Below are positions 11,441 through 22,019 of a stretch of DNA of 64,000 nucleotides, piece after piece. A program made the position numbers and the translations under genes. The stretch comes from Toxonevra muliebris (lineage: Eukaryota; Arthropoda; Insecta; Diptera; Pallopteridae): assembly GCA_963691655.1 (NCBI GenBank), contig OY829328.1, positions 70,498,400-70,562,399 on the forward strand, written 5' to 3'. The notes under the pieces are model-generated. The model saw only the letters and a program-made list of their open reading frames with translations. It did not search any database and had not been told where the DNA came from. The stretch's first letter is position 1; the number at the start of each line of letters is the position of its first letter.

Positions 11441-12400
11441 AATACAATTTCTCAACGGGTAAGTACACAAATATATGTCTAAGTCTTGTACAACCAACAA
11501 CTATTGGAAATTACCAGGTTCTGGTAATAGTATAACCTAGATTCTTTTGATTCTGCTGTCAGCAAGTGATAGAAGTAGATGATAGTACTTCTTATCGAAT
11601 CTTATAACTAGTTTCTGTAATAGAAAGTCCAGATTTTAATTAGAAAAGTTTATTTTTATTGCATATAAATATCTGGAATCGTGATACCATGATTAAAATT
11701 AAAAAATCAAATAGTAAACTTAAATCAGACTTATGTCAGCATCGAGAAAATTTCGGGTGTCGGGAGCTTTTAATTTCCCAATAACTGGGCACATAACAAA
11801 ATGAAGCTTTCTTTTTGTTACAGGAGGCAAACTTTTAAAATAGATCAAGGCACTTCTTGAGTTGGTCTAGAGTTTAAGGTATAGCTAATCAGCGCTTGGG
11901 TTAGAAAATTGTATGCCACAGAAAATTTAATAGGAAATGAATAACTCGAAACCTGCCGTCTTAATTTAGGTTTAACTATTAATTTGCTATCGGTTTTGAT
12001 AAAAAAAAATAGCTTCAGCTTACCGGTATAATTTCTCAGAGGTTTGTATTAGACTACAGCAACCTTGGAAGTTCCGAAAATAACTGAACTGAGGTGTTTT
12101 TAATTCTGCAATGGCTCGGCACAATAAATAGCTTAAGGTTACTGGTATTCTCAGAGGTTTATATTAGACTAAAGCAAGGTTGCGGGGGATAACTGAATCT
12201 TTAATTCTGGAACGGCTCGGCACAGAATGAACTGTAGTTTCATTACAGAAGGTAAGAGCTTGAAGTAGATTAAGGCATTTTTTGAACTATTTTAAACTCG
12301 GGTTCTTCTATTCCGATGATCCACATGCAATTAGAAGCGCCTTTCAGTTGGGTGGGCGAGAAAAGAGCGAGGGACTCATATAAAAAGGACTCACTAAAGA
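11441..12400. repeat. Intron DNA with a two-copy ~119-bp tandem repeat
   Basis: The block 'tagctt...ctcagaggttt..attagacta...ggctcggcaca' at about 12010-12128 is followed by a diverged copy at 12129-12240. The rest shows no gene. Confidence 0.55.
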
Positions 12401-12404
12401 ATCC

Positions 12405-13380
12405 AGTCCCCTAAACTATAAAATGTCAGAACTTTCTAGGTTGGTCTGACTGACTACTTGAAAATAGTATAGATAAAGTATAAATACTGAGATTATTTTA
12501 TTAATTTTAAATACCATAATTAGGTTGGCCGTCCGTACAGAAATGGCCAAGAACTTTCTGGTTTTGGAGGGACTATTTCCAGCTCTCCTGCTTAACATCT
12601 TAAATTTCTGCTTTTCAAATCAAAATTTGAATGTGAATGTGTTAAGAATTCGCGAATTTTTGCTACACATATTTTTGCTGCGTTTTATTTGCCACTCGCT
12701 AGTATAACTAGCAGCGATAATTGTATGGAAAAACCACAATAACTTAACGATAATTTTTTGCAAAAATAAAAACAATTTATTTATAACCATGTTTCGCTTT
12801 TTGTTACTCTATTAAAATTCCTGCTTTTAACAGAAAATTTCTGCTCTCCCCAACTGGGATTTTCTTGCTTCGAACAAATCTTCAGATGTATGAAAATTTA
12901 GCTCCAAGGAAATTTAATTAATTACTTATAAATATCTCGAAAAATTATATTTAGATTCTTCAAGACGAGCAAACCTTCTGAAATTTCCTATCCCTTCGGG
13001 AGTTTATAGAAATTTTCATTTCTAAAAAAAATGAAAACTATTTTGAAAAATTTTTTTTTTTTGGGTTTGAGTTCCAGAATTCAATTTCCTAAACTATAAA
13101 TTGCCAGAACTTTCTAGGTTGGTTTGACTGACTACTTGAAAATAATATAGATAAAGTTTAAATACTGACAATATTTTTCAACATTTTAATATCGTAATTA
13201 GGTTGGCCGTTCGTACATAATTGTTCGCGATAATTGTATGGGGAAAACCACAATAACTTAACAATAATTTCTTGTAAAGAATAAAAATTTGTTTACAGTT
13301 ATGTTTCGTTTTTTATTCCTTTATTAAAATTCCTGCTTTCAACACAAAATGCCTGCTCTCTCCGACTGGGATTTTCCTCC
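12405..13380. repeat. Diverged direct duplication of ~300 bp
   Basis: The sequence from 'cctaaactata' at about 12411 through 'aactgggattttc' at about 12865 recurs at 13088-13372. Shared landmarks are 'aactttctaggttggt', 'actacttgaaaata', 'aattaggttggccgt' and 'ccacaataacttaac'. The first copy carries about 165 bp of extra sequence (about 12540-12712) that the second lacks, which looks like an insertion or later deletion. Confidence 0.75.
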
Positions 13381-13559
13381 TTCGGATGTATTCTGTTGGC
13401 CAGTTTTAGTCATAATGAATGGTATAAATAAATGTATCTCGAAAACTTTTATTTAATTTCCTTTCCTTGCTTTCAGAGCGCTGCCTGCTTACTAAAAAAA
13501 GTATATATCTCGAAAACTTCTAACTTTATTTGGACGACATAAGCACATTCCTTGAAGTT

Positions 13560-14760
13560 CGAGAAATTGAAAGTCCGAGATTTGAGAACGGCCGCCTGTT
13601 TTTAGAAAATATTGTGAATAAATTTAAATTTTACCAATTTATAGAGACTTTAATTGCATATATCTCGAAAAATCTCGTCTAAATTTAAATTAAAAACTCA
13701 ATTAGAAATCATATCTCGAAAACTTCTATATTGAATTAGGCTTAAAATTAATTTCTTGTAGGTTTTTAGAACTGAATATTAGTGCTTTGAAGGTATTGCC
13801 TTTTTACTGGAAAGATATACATATATCTCGAAAATTTCTACCTGGGCTTACATTAAAAAATTATGTTCCTAAGAGTTCAATAAACTGAGAGTCAGAGTTT
13901 TCAGGACGGCCAATAATTCGACTAAGAAATAAATTTCTTAGAGTTCAAGAAACCGAATATCAGAGTTTTAAGGACGGCCGCTTGTCTTTAGAAAACATTG
14001 TGAATTATTATGAATCTTAAGAATTTATGGAGATTTTATATTGTAGGTGTTTTTAGAAAATATTGTGAATAAATTTAAATTTTACCAATTTATAGAGACT
14101 TTAATTGCATACATCTCGAAAAATCCCGTCTAAATTTAAATTAAAAACTCAATTAGAAATCATATCTCGAAAACTTCTATATTGAATTAGGCTTAAAAAA
14201 AATTTCTTGTAGGTTTTTAGAACTGAATATTAGTGATTTGAAGGTATTGCCTTTTTACTGGAAAGATATTTCATATATCTCGAAAATTTCTACCTGGGCT
14301 TACATTGAAAAATTATGTTCCTAAGAGTTCAATAAACTGAGAGTCAGAGTTTTCAGAACGCCAATAATTCGACTAAGAAATAAATTTCTTAGAGTTCAAG
14401 AAATTGAATATCAGAGTTTTGAGGACGGCCGCTTGTCTTTAGAAAACATTGTGAATTATTATGAATCTTAAGAATTTATGGAGATTTTATATTGTAGGTG
14501 TATATCTCGAAAACATCTATCTTAAACTCGATTAAGAAATAAATTTCTTAGAGTTCAAGAAATTGAATATCAGAGTTTTGAGGACGGCCGCTTGTCTTTA
14601 GAAAACATTGTGAATTATTATGAATCTTAAGAATTTATGGAGATTTTATATTGTAGGTGTATATCTCGAAAACATCTATCTTAAACTCGATTAAGAAATA
14701 AATTTCTTAGAGTTCAAGAAATTGAATATCAGAGTTTTGAGGACGGCTACCTGACTAACG
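13560..14760. repeat. Nested tandem duplications: 451-bp two-mer plus 159-bp repeats
   Basis: A 451-bp block starting at 13598 (gtttttagaaaatattgtg) is repeated directly at 14049. Inside its end, a 159-bp unit carrying 'aggacggccgcttgtcttta' recurs at 14423 and 14582, with a third partial copy at 14741. All share a short 'atatctcgaaaac' motif that also recurs singly from 13430 on, so the field seems to have grown by successive duplications. The 451-bp copies differ by few bases, suggesting a recent event. Non-coding. Confidence 0.85.
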
Positions 14761-14764
14761 ATAT

Positions 14765-15417
14765 AAAATTGAACTAAGAAATCTAAATAATTTCTGAAAT
14801 TTTTTACTTACCAAAGCACATATCTCGAAAACTATTATTTACATTAAACGTGAAAATAACAAGTTAAAATTAAAATTCATATTTTTCTTCACAGTGTAGT
14901 ACGTACCACTCACACTGTATTAAATTGTAAAAATAAACCAAAGTGAACTTTTACTTTATTCATTATTCGTATCCAATTTGTATTTTGACCTACGCTGCCT
15001 GTTTCCCTTCCCCTCTGCCTCCTCCCGCTCCTTTTGTTCACCGACACTCACGTTAACTTCATTATTTCAATTTGTATACCTGACGTCACAATTGTGCATA
15101 TATTTTCCACATACACATTTCTATGAGTGGTGAATGAATCTCTGTGGTAAAAAAAAAAAAAAATGTTTCTTTATGAGTTTGCTATTCTACTGGCCATTGG
15201 TGGTTGGGAACATGCAAGGATAAAATGCATTTATTTCTGAATCTAAATGTGAATAGCCAACGGCAAAATGCACATAAAATATAGTCATCGTTATAAGTGG
15301 GAGGATTACCCCTTTCCCCCTTGAACCAGCTATGTGCATATCGTCGACATTGTCGCCCTCATCATCAATGACTTTTGATATTAATTAGCGAAAGAGTAGA
15401 GTTGAGTGCAGCAGCGG

Positions 15418-15449
<32 letters not shown>

Positions 15450-16400
15450 TATTTGTAAAATATAATGTAGTAGCTACTTTTGTTTTAGCACTTGGAAAAA
15501 TTGTTTGTAAAAAGTAATAATTAAAAAAATATCGCCTGCAATGTTATTGTACAATATTTTATTAATAATTTTCCAAAGTTTTCTATATACAATTTTAATT
15601 TCTTTATTTTATTTGGTGACTATTGTCTAAACTCTGCCTGTCTGACACCATTTGATATTAATAATTCCATGCCATTCAGATATATGCTCGCCATAATAAT
15701 AATTACATTAACCATTTGCAAAAAGTAGGCAGGGAAGCGGTAGGCAAGCAGGCAGGCAGGCAAACAGGCCAGGAATCGGCAAGCACTCAGGCAGACATGA
15801 GGCTGGCATTTTTGAAAGCGTTCGAAAGTTCAGTTGCTTGCATGCATTTATTTTTTTCTGCTAATGCAATTTCGGGGTTTTTTTTTTTCTAAACCCCTCA
15901 AATTTGCAAAATGGACCAAAGAAAATGCAAAATAAAAGAAATTTGTTAGTGGACTGTAAATTTCAAATTTCCACCCTAAATTGCCCCATACAATTTAGTC
16001 ATTCCATCTATCCATTCATTTACCTACTATACTATTGTATATTTGTTATGCCATAATAAATTACAAGTATTTCGTTTTAATGCTTGATTTCCCTCCTACA
16101 ACCCCCGCCCTCCCTGATTTCACATATGCATACGGGGTTTCAAAGTACACAAAAGCACACATTAAAAATTACCATGATCTACTACCTTTAAGGGTGGATT
16201 AAAAGTTTATTTTTTTTTTCTGCATTTCAAATTATCGCTGCCAGTAACTTTCCTAACAACCCAGCGCTATTTTTAGAATTGCATAAATAAAAAGCTTTAC
16301 AAAACACAAAATATTAATTGAAATTTTGAATTATGTATTTTTGCATTTCATAGCTTGTTAAACTCCCAGAGGTTTTTTTGTTTGCATTTTCTGTAATGCT
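14765..16400. repeat. Non-coding intron DNA with microsatellites
   Basis: Holds a (TG)n run at 15419-15449, a GGCA-type run at about 15727-15770 and scattered poly-T. No coding or transposon signal is evident. Confidence 0.55.
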
Positions 16401-16418
16401 TGAACTTAACACATTACT

Positions 16419-16531
16419 AAGGGCCGTTTTCTTAATGTCCGGCTAAGCACTAATCCGAACTTTAACCGACGGTTAGTAGTAGTACTTAGTTCTGATAAGT
16501 ATTTAAGCGGACAATGAGAAAACAGCCTTAA
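16419..16531. mobile_element. Small MITE of about 113 bp
   Basis: The left end 'aagggccgttttcttaatgt' and the right end 'acaatgagaaaacagcctt' are inverted repeats of about 24 bp with a few mismatches. The element is non-coding, and a target-site duplication is not clear. Confidence 0.65.
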
Positions 16532-16642
16532 GAGTGATAAAAAAGGCACATCCGTTAGTTCTGAATACGTCTTAGCAAATTCATACCACAAACTTTTTAC
16601 AAATCCCCAAAAAATTAGTATTCTGGGAAGATATTCCGAGCT

Positions 16643-16752
16643 CTGAAAATTGTTAACGTTTTGTCTTCAATTCGACAGCACTAATTTCGATATCAGCTGA
16701 AAATTGCCAACGTTTTGTCTTCAATTCGACAGCACTAATTTCGATATCAGCT
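16643..16752. repeat. Two-copy 55-bp tandem repeat
   Basis: A 55-bp unit, 'tgaaaattg..aacgttttgt' to 'tttcgatatcagc', occurs at 16643-16697 and 16698-16752 with only two differences near its start. It is a recent duplication, or possibly the 5' margin of the adjoining Tc1-like element. Confidence 0.85.
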
Positions 16753-16869
16753 GAACACTTTATCTCGTGTAATAATAAAGTTTAAGACGAACGTTAGCAT
16801 CATTCGGAAGTAGAAAACCGGTAGAAAAAAGTTTGTAGTGACCTCGACCAGAGAAACAAAGTGGTAACC

Positions 16870-17740
16870 ATGGTGAAAAGAAATTCTAACCTGTCAGAAG
16901 GAAAAGCAGCTCGGTTAGCAAAATGCTCTGAGTCATTTGTATGAAAAGTGAAAACTGGAGCTAGACTGAAGACCTACAAAGTTCAGAAAGTATTTTTCTC
17001 AGGTTCCTAGCCAAAAGTTTTATAATGCTGACGATAGAGGAAATGTTCCGGAAAAATTTAGGATCCAAAAAAAAGAATAAAGTTTCCTAAAAAGCTGTGG
17101 CAAAAGAAGTCAAATTTTCTTGACCACCGACACAATTATCACCGAAATATACACTAAGGAATACTTGCAAAAGAGACTTCAATCATTTTTAAACCAAGAT
17201 ATCTTCCCCTTTTTGCTTGATCTCACTTCGTGCCACTACAGCAGAGCGGCTCTTGAGTGGTACCAGAAGAATAAAATCATTTTCGTGTCTAGAGAAGTGA
17301 ATCCTCCTAACTGCTCGAAACTTTGCGCAAATAAAAAGATTTAAGGCATAAGACATTTAAGGACATTAGAGATATCCAACGCAAGTGGTGTGTCGCAAGC
17401 CAAAAAACTCCGGAAGCTACAGTTAAGGTTGTAATAGGAGGTGTCCCAAAAATATTAAAACTTTTTCGCTTCAAAATTAATATTTTGTTTTTGAAGTGAA
17501 ACTCCTTCAGCGAGGGTGAATTGAAAACTTTGCAACGGAAATCGCGTTGTTGTTGCACTCATACGAAACTAATAAGAAACGAAGTTATGCTGTTGTTAGT
17601 GCTTAGCGAACCAAGTAATATGGGGATTGGCTACATACAATCAAGCAGAGAGTCGACTTCTCGTAGTTTTATCCCAGGTGCTTTAGTGACTGAGCCGGCG
17701 TCTCTGCTTTTTTTTTGCATATAACTGTATTTTCTTCTCA
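16870..17740 (+). pseudogene. Tc1/mariner (DD37E-like) transposase relic, copy A
   Basis: An ATG at 16870 begins NSNLSEGKAARLAKCSESFV, then a stop, then KVKTGARLKTYKVQKV. After a large internal deletion, the frame 17120-17344 gives FLLDLTSCHYSRAALEWY and VNPPNCSKL, the block around the second catalytic Asp and the approach to the third acidic residue, which is lost (ANKK in place of PxExYW). Spacing to the expected third residue is about 37, as in the DD37E lineage known from mosquitoes. The 3' part from about 17485, including 'gaaatcgcgttgttgttgca' and 'gagagtcgacttctcg', is shared with copy B at 30985-31170, which shows that both belong to one family. Terminal repeats were not found. Multiple stops make it inactive. 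Confidence 0.75.
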
Positions 17741-17744
17741 TGTG

Positions 17745-18325
17745 TTATATACGTTTTTTTAATATTATCTTCTTAGTTTGACAAAAATTTACGTCAATAT
17801 AACAGAAACTTTTTGAAAACTGAATCAATGATTACTGAGATATTTTTGCTTTTGAAACTGTTAGTATGACGGATGCGAGTGAAAAGCTCAGCTTAGGTCC
17901 TCCATATGGTTTTGTGCCGTATTAGTTTAAAAGTAGTTTAGTAGTACTATGACGGGTTAAAAACTAGGCTATGCTAATTTAGGTTAACTGCATATTTCTC
18001 TTCAAGCATGGAGAAACCAAATAAGTTTATAATGCCGTCTTTTTTGGTACCATTGTCTCGGTAAATGTGATGCTATAAAGAAAACTGTATTGATGTTCAA
18101 ATGTATCGGGCCTCAAAATTATTTCCACAGATCATCAGGCTGGAGGTTGCAGCACCTTCCAAAAATAAAAATACTTCAAACTTTCAAAAATTTGTTTACA
18201 GTACAAATACTATACACATGATCTAAGTTAAATCTGAAATTTCCGGGTCAGTTTATAGATGCCCTTCTTCATCATGGTTTTTGGCCTATCTTAATCAGAT
18301 TTTAGTACTGATTTTATTGTCTGGT
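17745..18325. other. Non-coding intron DNA
   Basis: No gene, repeat or transposon end that I can support. Confidence 0.4.
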
Positions 18326-18329
18326 TGTT

Positions 18330-19480
18330 TATCTTATTAGTTTTTGGGTTGAATTTTTGGACCGAATTTTAATCTGTGTTTTGGTCTGACTTTTTTTTCG
18401 AATATTTGTTTGAATTGCTGTCTGAGATTGAATTGATTTCTTTTCGGTGTGATTTTTTGTTCAACATTTGGTTTGGATTTCGTTTTGATTTTTGAGCCAA
18501 ATTTCGATCTGAATTTTGGTTCAACTTTTGATCTGAATTTTAGTTTTATTTTCGATCTGTATTTCGGTTTGAGTTTTGGTCTGATTTTTCGTCTGATTTT
18601 TAGTCTGATTTTTGGTCTGATTTTTGGTTCAACTTTTAGTCCGAAAAATGAGCGCAATTCGACCTGTACCATTCGAAAGGATTCGTCGAGATAAGAAAAA
18701 AAATCCTAGCTCCGTTTTGCTATATTATCTCTGGTTTTAAAGTAACGCTCTTCTTTCTCTTTTCAATTAGTGCATTGTGAATACTTCCTGATTAAATGTA
18801 AACAAATTGCCTAAAAACTTCAACTATATGTTATTTCTAGGGTTGGGTACTTCTGAAACTCTTAGCTACAACTTTGCCCAAGACAGAGTTAAAATAGTTT
18901 GAATAGTTTTCGAGATATGGTCAAAAAACCGCATTGAATAATTAAAAAAAAAAAGTCCCACGGAGCAGGCAAACGTATCAGCATTACTTTGAAACCGGAA
19001 CTAAAAACGTAAAACGGAGCTAGAAATTTTCTTATCTCGACGAATGCTTTCGAATGATATAGGCCAAATTTGTTGCACTGTGTTATTGGTCTAAATTTTG
19101 TCGGATTTTTGGTTTGAATTTTAGTCTGAATTTTTGTAAAATTTTTGGGGTGAATTCAGATTTATTTTAAATTTTGGTTTGATATGGACTAAATTTTGGT
19201 TTGCTTTTGATCAGAATTTTAGAGTAAATTCCAATTAGAGTTTTTGACTAATTTCTAATCTTTATTTTGGCACCGTTATTGGTCCGATTTTTGGTTTGAG
19301 TTTTGGTCAGATTTATTGTCAGATTCTTGGTCTGAAAGAATTTCGGTTTGAGTTTTGGTGTCAATTATAGTTTAGTGTAAATTTTGATTTGGCCTGAATT
19401 TCAGTATAGTTTTTGATCTGATCTGATTTGTCGCTTGATTTTCTGGTCTGAATCTGAATGGTCTGACATGCAATTTGATA
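18330..19480. repeat. Degenerate ~12-bp 'TTTGGTCTGATT' minisatellite, split by a MITE
   Basis: Units of the type 'tttggtctgatt/aattttggttcaac' fill 18330-18650 and 19085-19470. The gap between is occupied by the inverted-repeat element at 18662-19066. Because the unit length is a multiple of three, both strands stay open (18337-18672 minus, Lys/Arg repeats; 18449-18694 plus, Phe/Leu repeats). I regard these frames as artefacts of the repeat. Confidence 0.8.
18662..19066. mobile_element. MITE with ~55-bp terminal inverted repeats
   Basis: Left arm 18662-18718 ('attcgaaaggattcgtcgag' then 'ctagctccgtttt') pairs with right arm 19011-19066 with few mismatches. Total length is about 405 bp and it is non-coding. 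It sits inside the TTTGGTCTGA array. A target-site duplication could not be fixed. Confidence 0.8.
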
Positions 19481-19659
19481 GTTATCTTAATATTAAGTAG
19501 TTATAAATTATAATAATTTAATAAAATCAGCTTTAGTTAAACTCAAATCAAAGATTCGACACCGCCCATCCTTGAAAAAGATGAGAACAATTTAATTTTG
19601 AAGAAATTATATTGGGGTCATATCGCTCTTTGCTTGTGACATTATTCAGTCATCTGGAG

Positions 19660-20305
19660 TGTGTTCAAAAACTCAATGGGTGCGCTCGTGTAAAAGAGCC
19701 CACACTGATGTGAGAGAGAGGGCATTCAGGCATAGAGCAAAATGAAACTGCTGATCTTTTGGGTAAAAAACGTTCAACAGATGAATTTTGTAGACCAGAA
19801 CCATGCATAGCCATTGGTGATGGATTGATGGAGGGACTGTTAAAACCGTGGATAAACTCTGAACATCGTAAAAGCTGGGAGAAGGCCAATGACTGCAGGC
19901 AGGCAAAGACGACCGTGAATTGGTCGTGCAGTGAGTCAGCCAAAGTCGTCGGACTAAACCGAATGACTGAGCTAACTAACAACGGGTCACCTCAAGAAGA
20001 TGCAACTTGTTGAGGATGACACCTGTAGGTTGTGTCTGTAGCAGCTGGAAACATCGGCGCACTTACTGTGCCAATGCCCAGCGTTGGCAAGCAGAAGGTT
20101 GTCAATCTTGGGTTATCGATACGTTGATGGATCTGAGATTGGACACCTGGCCTATAAGGACATGCTTGCATAGACGTACGAAGCCAATACTTGGAGCATG
20201 CTCGTTGACGAGTGCTTAGAGTAAAGCTATGCGGCGGTAGGTGACGAAAAAGGATCAGTCTGGGTCGGGCTCAGCTAATCCCTGAACTAATAATAATTAT
20301 AATAA
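19660..20305 (+). pseudogene. 3' end of an I/LOA-group LINE (RNase H end, zinc knuckle, TAA tail)
   Basis: Translation gives GHSGIEQNETADLLGKKRST from about 19716, the end of RNase H with its NExAD motif. It continues as a linker (IAIGDGLMEGLLKPWI, EHRKSWEKAN) and then, in a shifted frame, CRLC, ETSAHLLCQCPAL, the C-terminal CCHC knuckle of I/R1/LOA elements, followed by untranslated sequence. The segment ends at about 20280-20305 with TAATAATAAT-like sequence, as expected for TAA-tailed I-type LINEs. At least one frameshift and several stops interrupt it, and everything 5' of RNase H is absent, consistent with 5' truncation. The dimeric SINE in this window also ends in TAA repeats, so an element of this kind is a possible partner. 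Confidence 0.75.
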
Positions 20306-20791
20306 CCTTTGAAATGCAGTACAGCAAATTATGTTTATTTCCATTTTGGTTAAGAAGTCAGCTCTTAAATTTTTGGCTCGCCACAAAGCAGAGAAGGCAT
20401 ACTGAATGGAATATGTCATGCAAACCAAAGTTTCTTTTTGAGGAAAATTATTTTGATTTTATTAGAAAAAAATGACGACCTACAGCAAAAACTCAATTTT
20501 TAGTATATTCCAGCCGAAATCCCGGGAGTCCAGGAGCTGGTTTAATTACGCTAATCGAGATATTACTGTATATTAAATATAAAGCTTTAATTAGGGTTAC
20601 CAGACGTATCGATTTCAGACATACTGAGGTGCTGATTTTTTGCAAAATTTATGGTTTTTTTGCATGGTCTGAAATAAAAAAAAAACACTAAAATGCATAA
20701 CGAATTTTAAGAATAACTAAAACGAAATGGGAAACATCACATTATTATTTTTATTAATATTTAGTTTGAAAATATTATTGAAAGTGTTAAT

Positions 20792-21291
20792 ATGTTCTTC
20801 TTACTGGCCGTATTCAATATATTTTATTTCCTCACATTGGGTTTGTAATTTTTTTGAATTTTTATTTTTTACTAATTGTAAATGTAGATTTAAAAATTTT
20901 TTATTTCATTAAATTCTTTCGAAAGCTGATGATAATAGATGTGACCTTATAGAGGATTGTTCGAATCATCGCTCGGTCTGTATTTTCCAGCGAGAAGATT
21001 ATTGCTTTGAGTTTTACTCATCCGAGTGTAAGATGAAAATCAGAGCATGTTTGGAAGAATGGCGTATGTTTTTCTTTTGTTTATTGTATTTTGTTAACTA
21101 TTGTTATTATTTACATATATACGATTTATTTACAAATTTTAGTATATGATCCTTATCCGAAGCTTTTTTGTAATTTGGAAAATTTCCGATGTGATCCTCA
21201 AGACAAATTTTTACATAAAGCACATCGATTTCATTTCAATCCGTTTATTATTTATCAAAAAACCACCAGACAAACATTTTATAAAAAATAA
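20792..21291 (+). CDS. Three-exon gene for a small secreted eight-cysteine protein (Kazal-like?)
   Basis: Exons 20792-20840, 20926-21063 and 21143-21291 join to 111 codons plus stop. The ATG at 20792 opens a signal peptide, MFFLLAVFNIFYFLTLG, and the first intron (donor GTTTGT, acceptor TTTCGAAAG) interrupts codon 17 in phase 1. Exon 2 encodes ADDNRCDLIEDC, SVCIFQREDYCFEF, ECKMKIRACLEEW; the second intron (donor GTATGT, acceptor AAATTTTAG) is also phase 1. Exon 3 gives LYDPYPKLFCNLENFRC and a basic tail to the stop at 21289-21291, with an AATAAA overlapping the end. Introns of 85 and 79 bp are normal for flies. The mature protein has eight cysteines, allowing four disulfides; the run C-x7-C-x7-C-x6-C after SVC resembles the vestigial Kazal-type domains of fly seminal-fluid and other secreted proteins, but the assignment is tentative. 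It lies on the same strand inside the presumed giant intron. Exon 1 is short and is the least certain part. Confidence 0.72.
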
Positions 21292-21294
21292 ATG

Positions 21295-22015
21295 AAAAAA
21301 AAAAATGTTTTAATGAGAAATTTTAATTTTTGTCATTTTTCTTTAAGAGTAAAATGTGAATTTTTTGTTTGTATTATTGATTGAAATTTTGAAGATATTT
21401 TGATTTTTAAAAACTCCTGTGCCTTAGATCAATAACAAAGTTGAACGGGTTTTGAGATTATCCATGTTTCCTATGACTGTAATTTTTTAAAAATATTTTT
21501 TTTTTCAATTTCTATCGTTTTAATTAATTCCTAGCCATCTTCACAGCCCGAAAATTCAAAATATTCGATTCGAAAACTGTTTAAGGCTGGATGCTCGGGA
21601 TAGTGTCATCTCTTGTTCACAAGGCCGAAATATATTCTTTGTTAGTTTTTTCAATCTCATTAAGGAAACGTCATGCATTTTACTCAATTTCATGCGTTTC
21701 AATCTTTTCTAGTTTAAATTAAAAATATCATATTAAAATTCACAAAATTTCAATAAAAAATAAAAAGAATTGTGATATATATTTTTTATTCTAAAATATT
21801 TTAAAAATTTTGTTCGAGTCTCGGAGATTCGGTTTGATTGATTTTTTCTAAGTTTCTCAAATGATTTCCATTTTAATAAATTTATTGCTTGATTTCTTTG
21901 TTAGTTTTTAATTCATCAGTAGATTTCATAATTTTTACTCTGATGCAAGGTAAAGCTTTTCTCAATAATACTACTGTGCGCCAAAAGCAACTGCCATTTG
22001 TTCTGAACACTTTCA
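21295..22015. other. AT-rich flank of the nested gene
   Basis: Non-coding, with no repeat or element end that I can support. Confidence 0.4.
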
Positions 22016-22019
22016 TAAC

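Noticed and set aside
18337..18694. Opposing open frames coding Lys/Arg-rich and Phe-rich repeats
   Set aside because: The repeat unit is a multiple of three bases, so frames stay open on both strands by chance; the array is non-coding.
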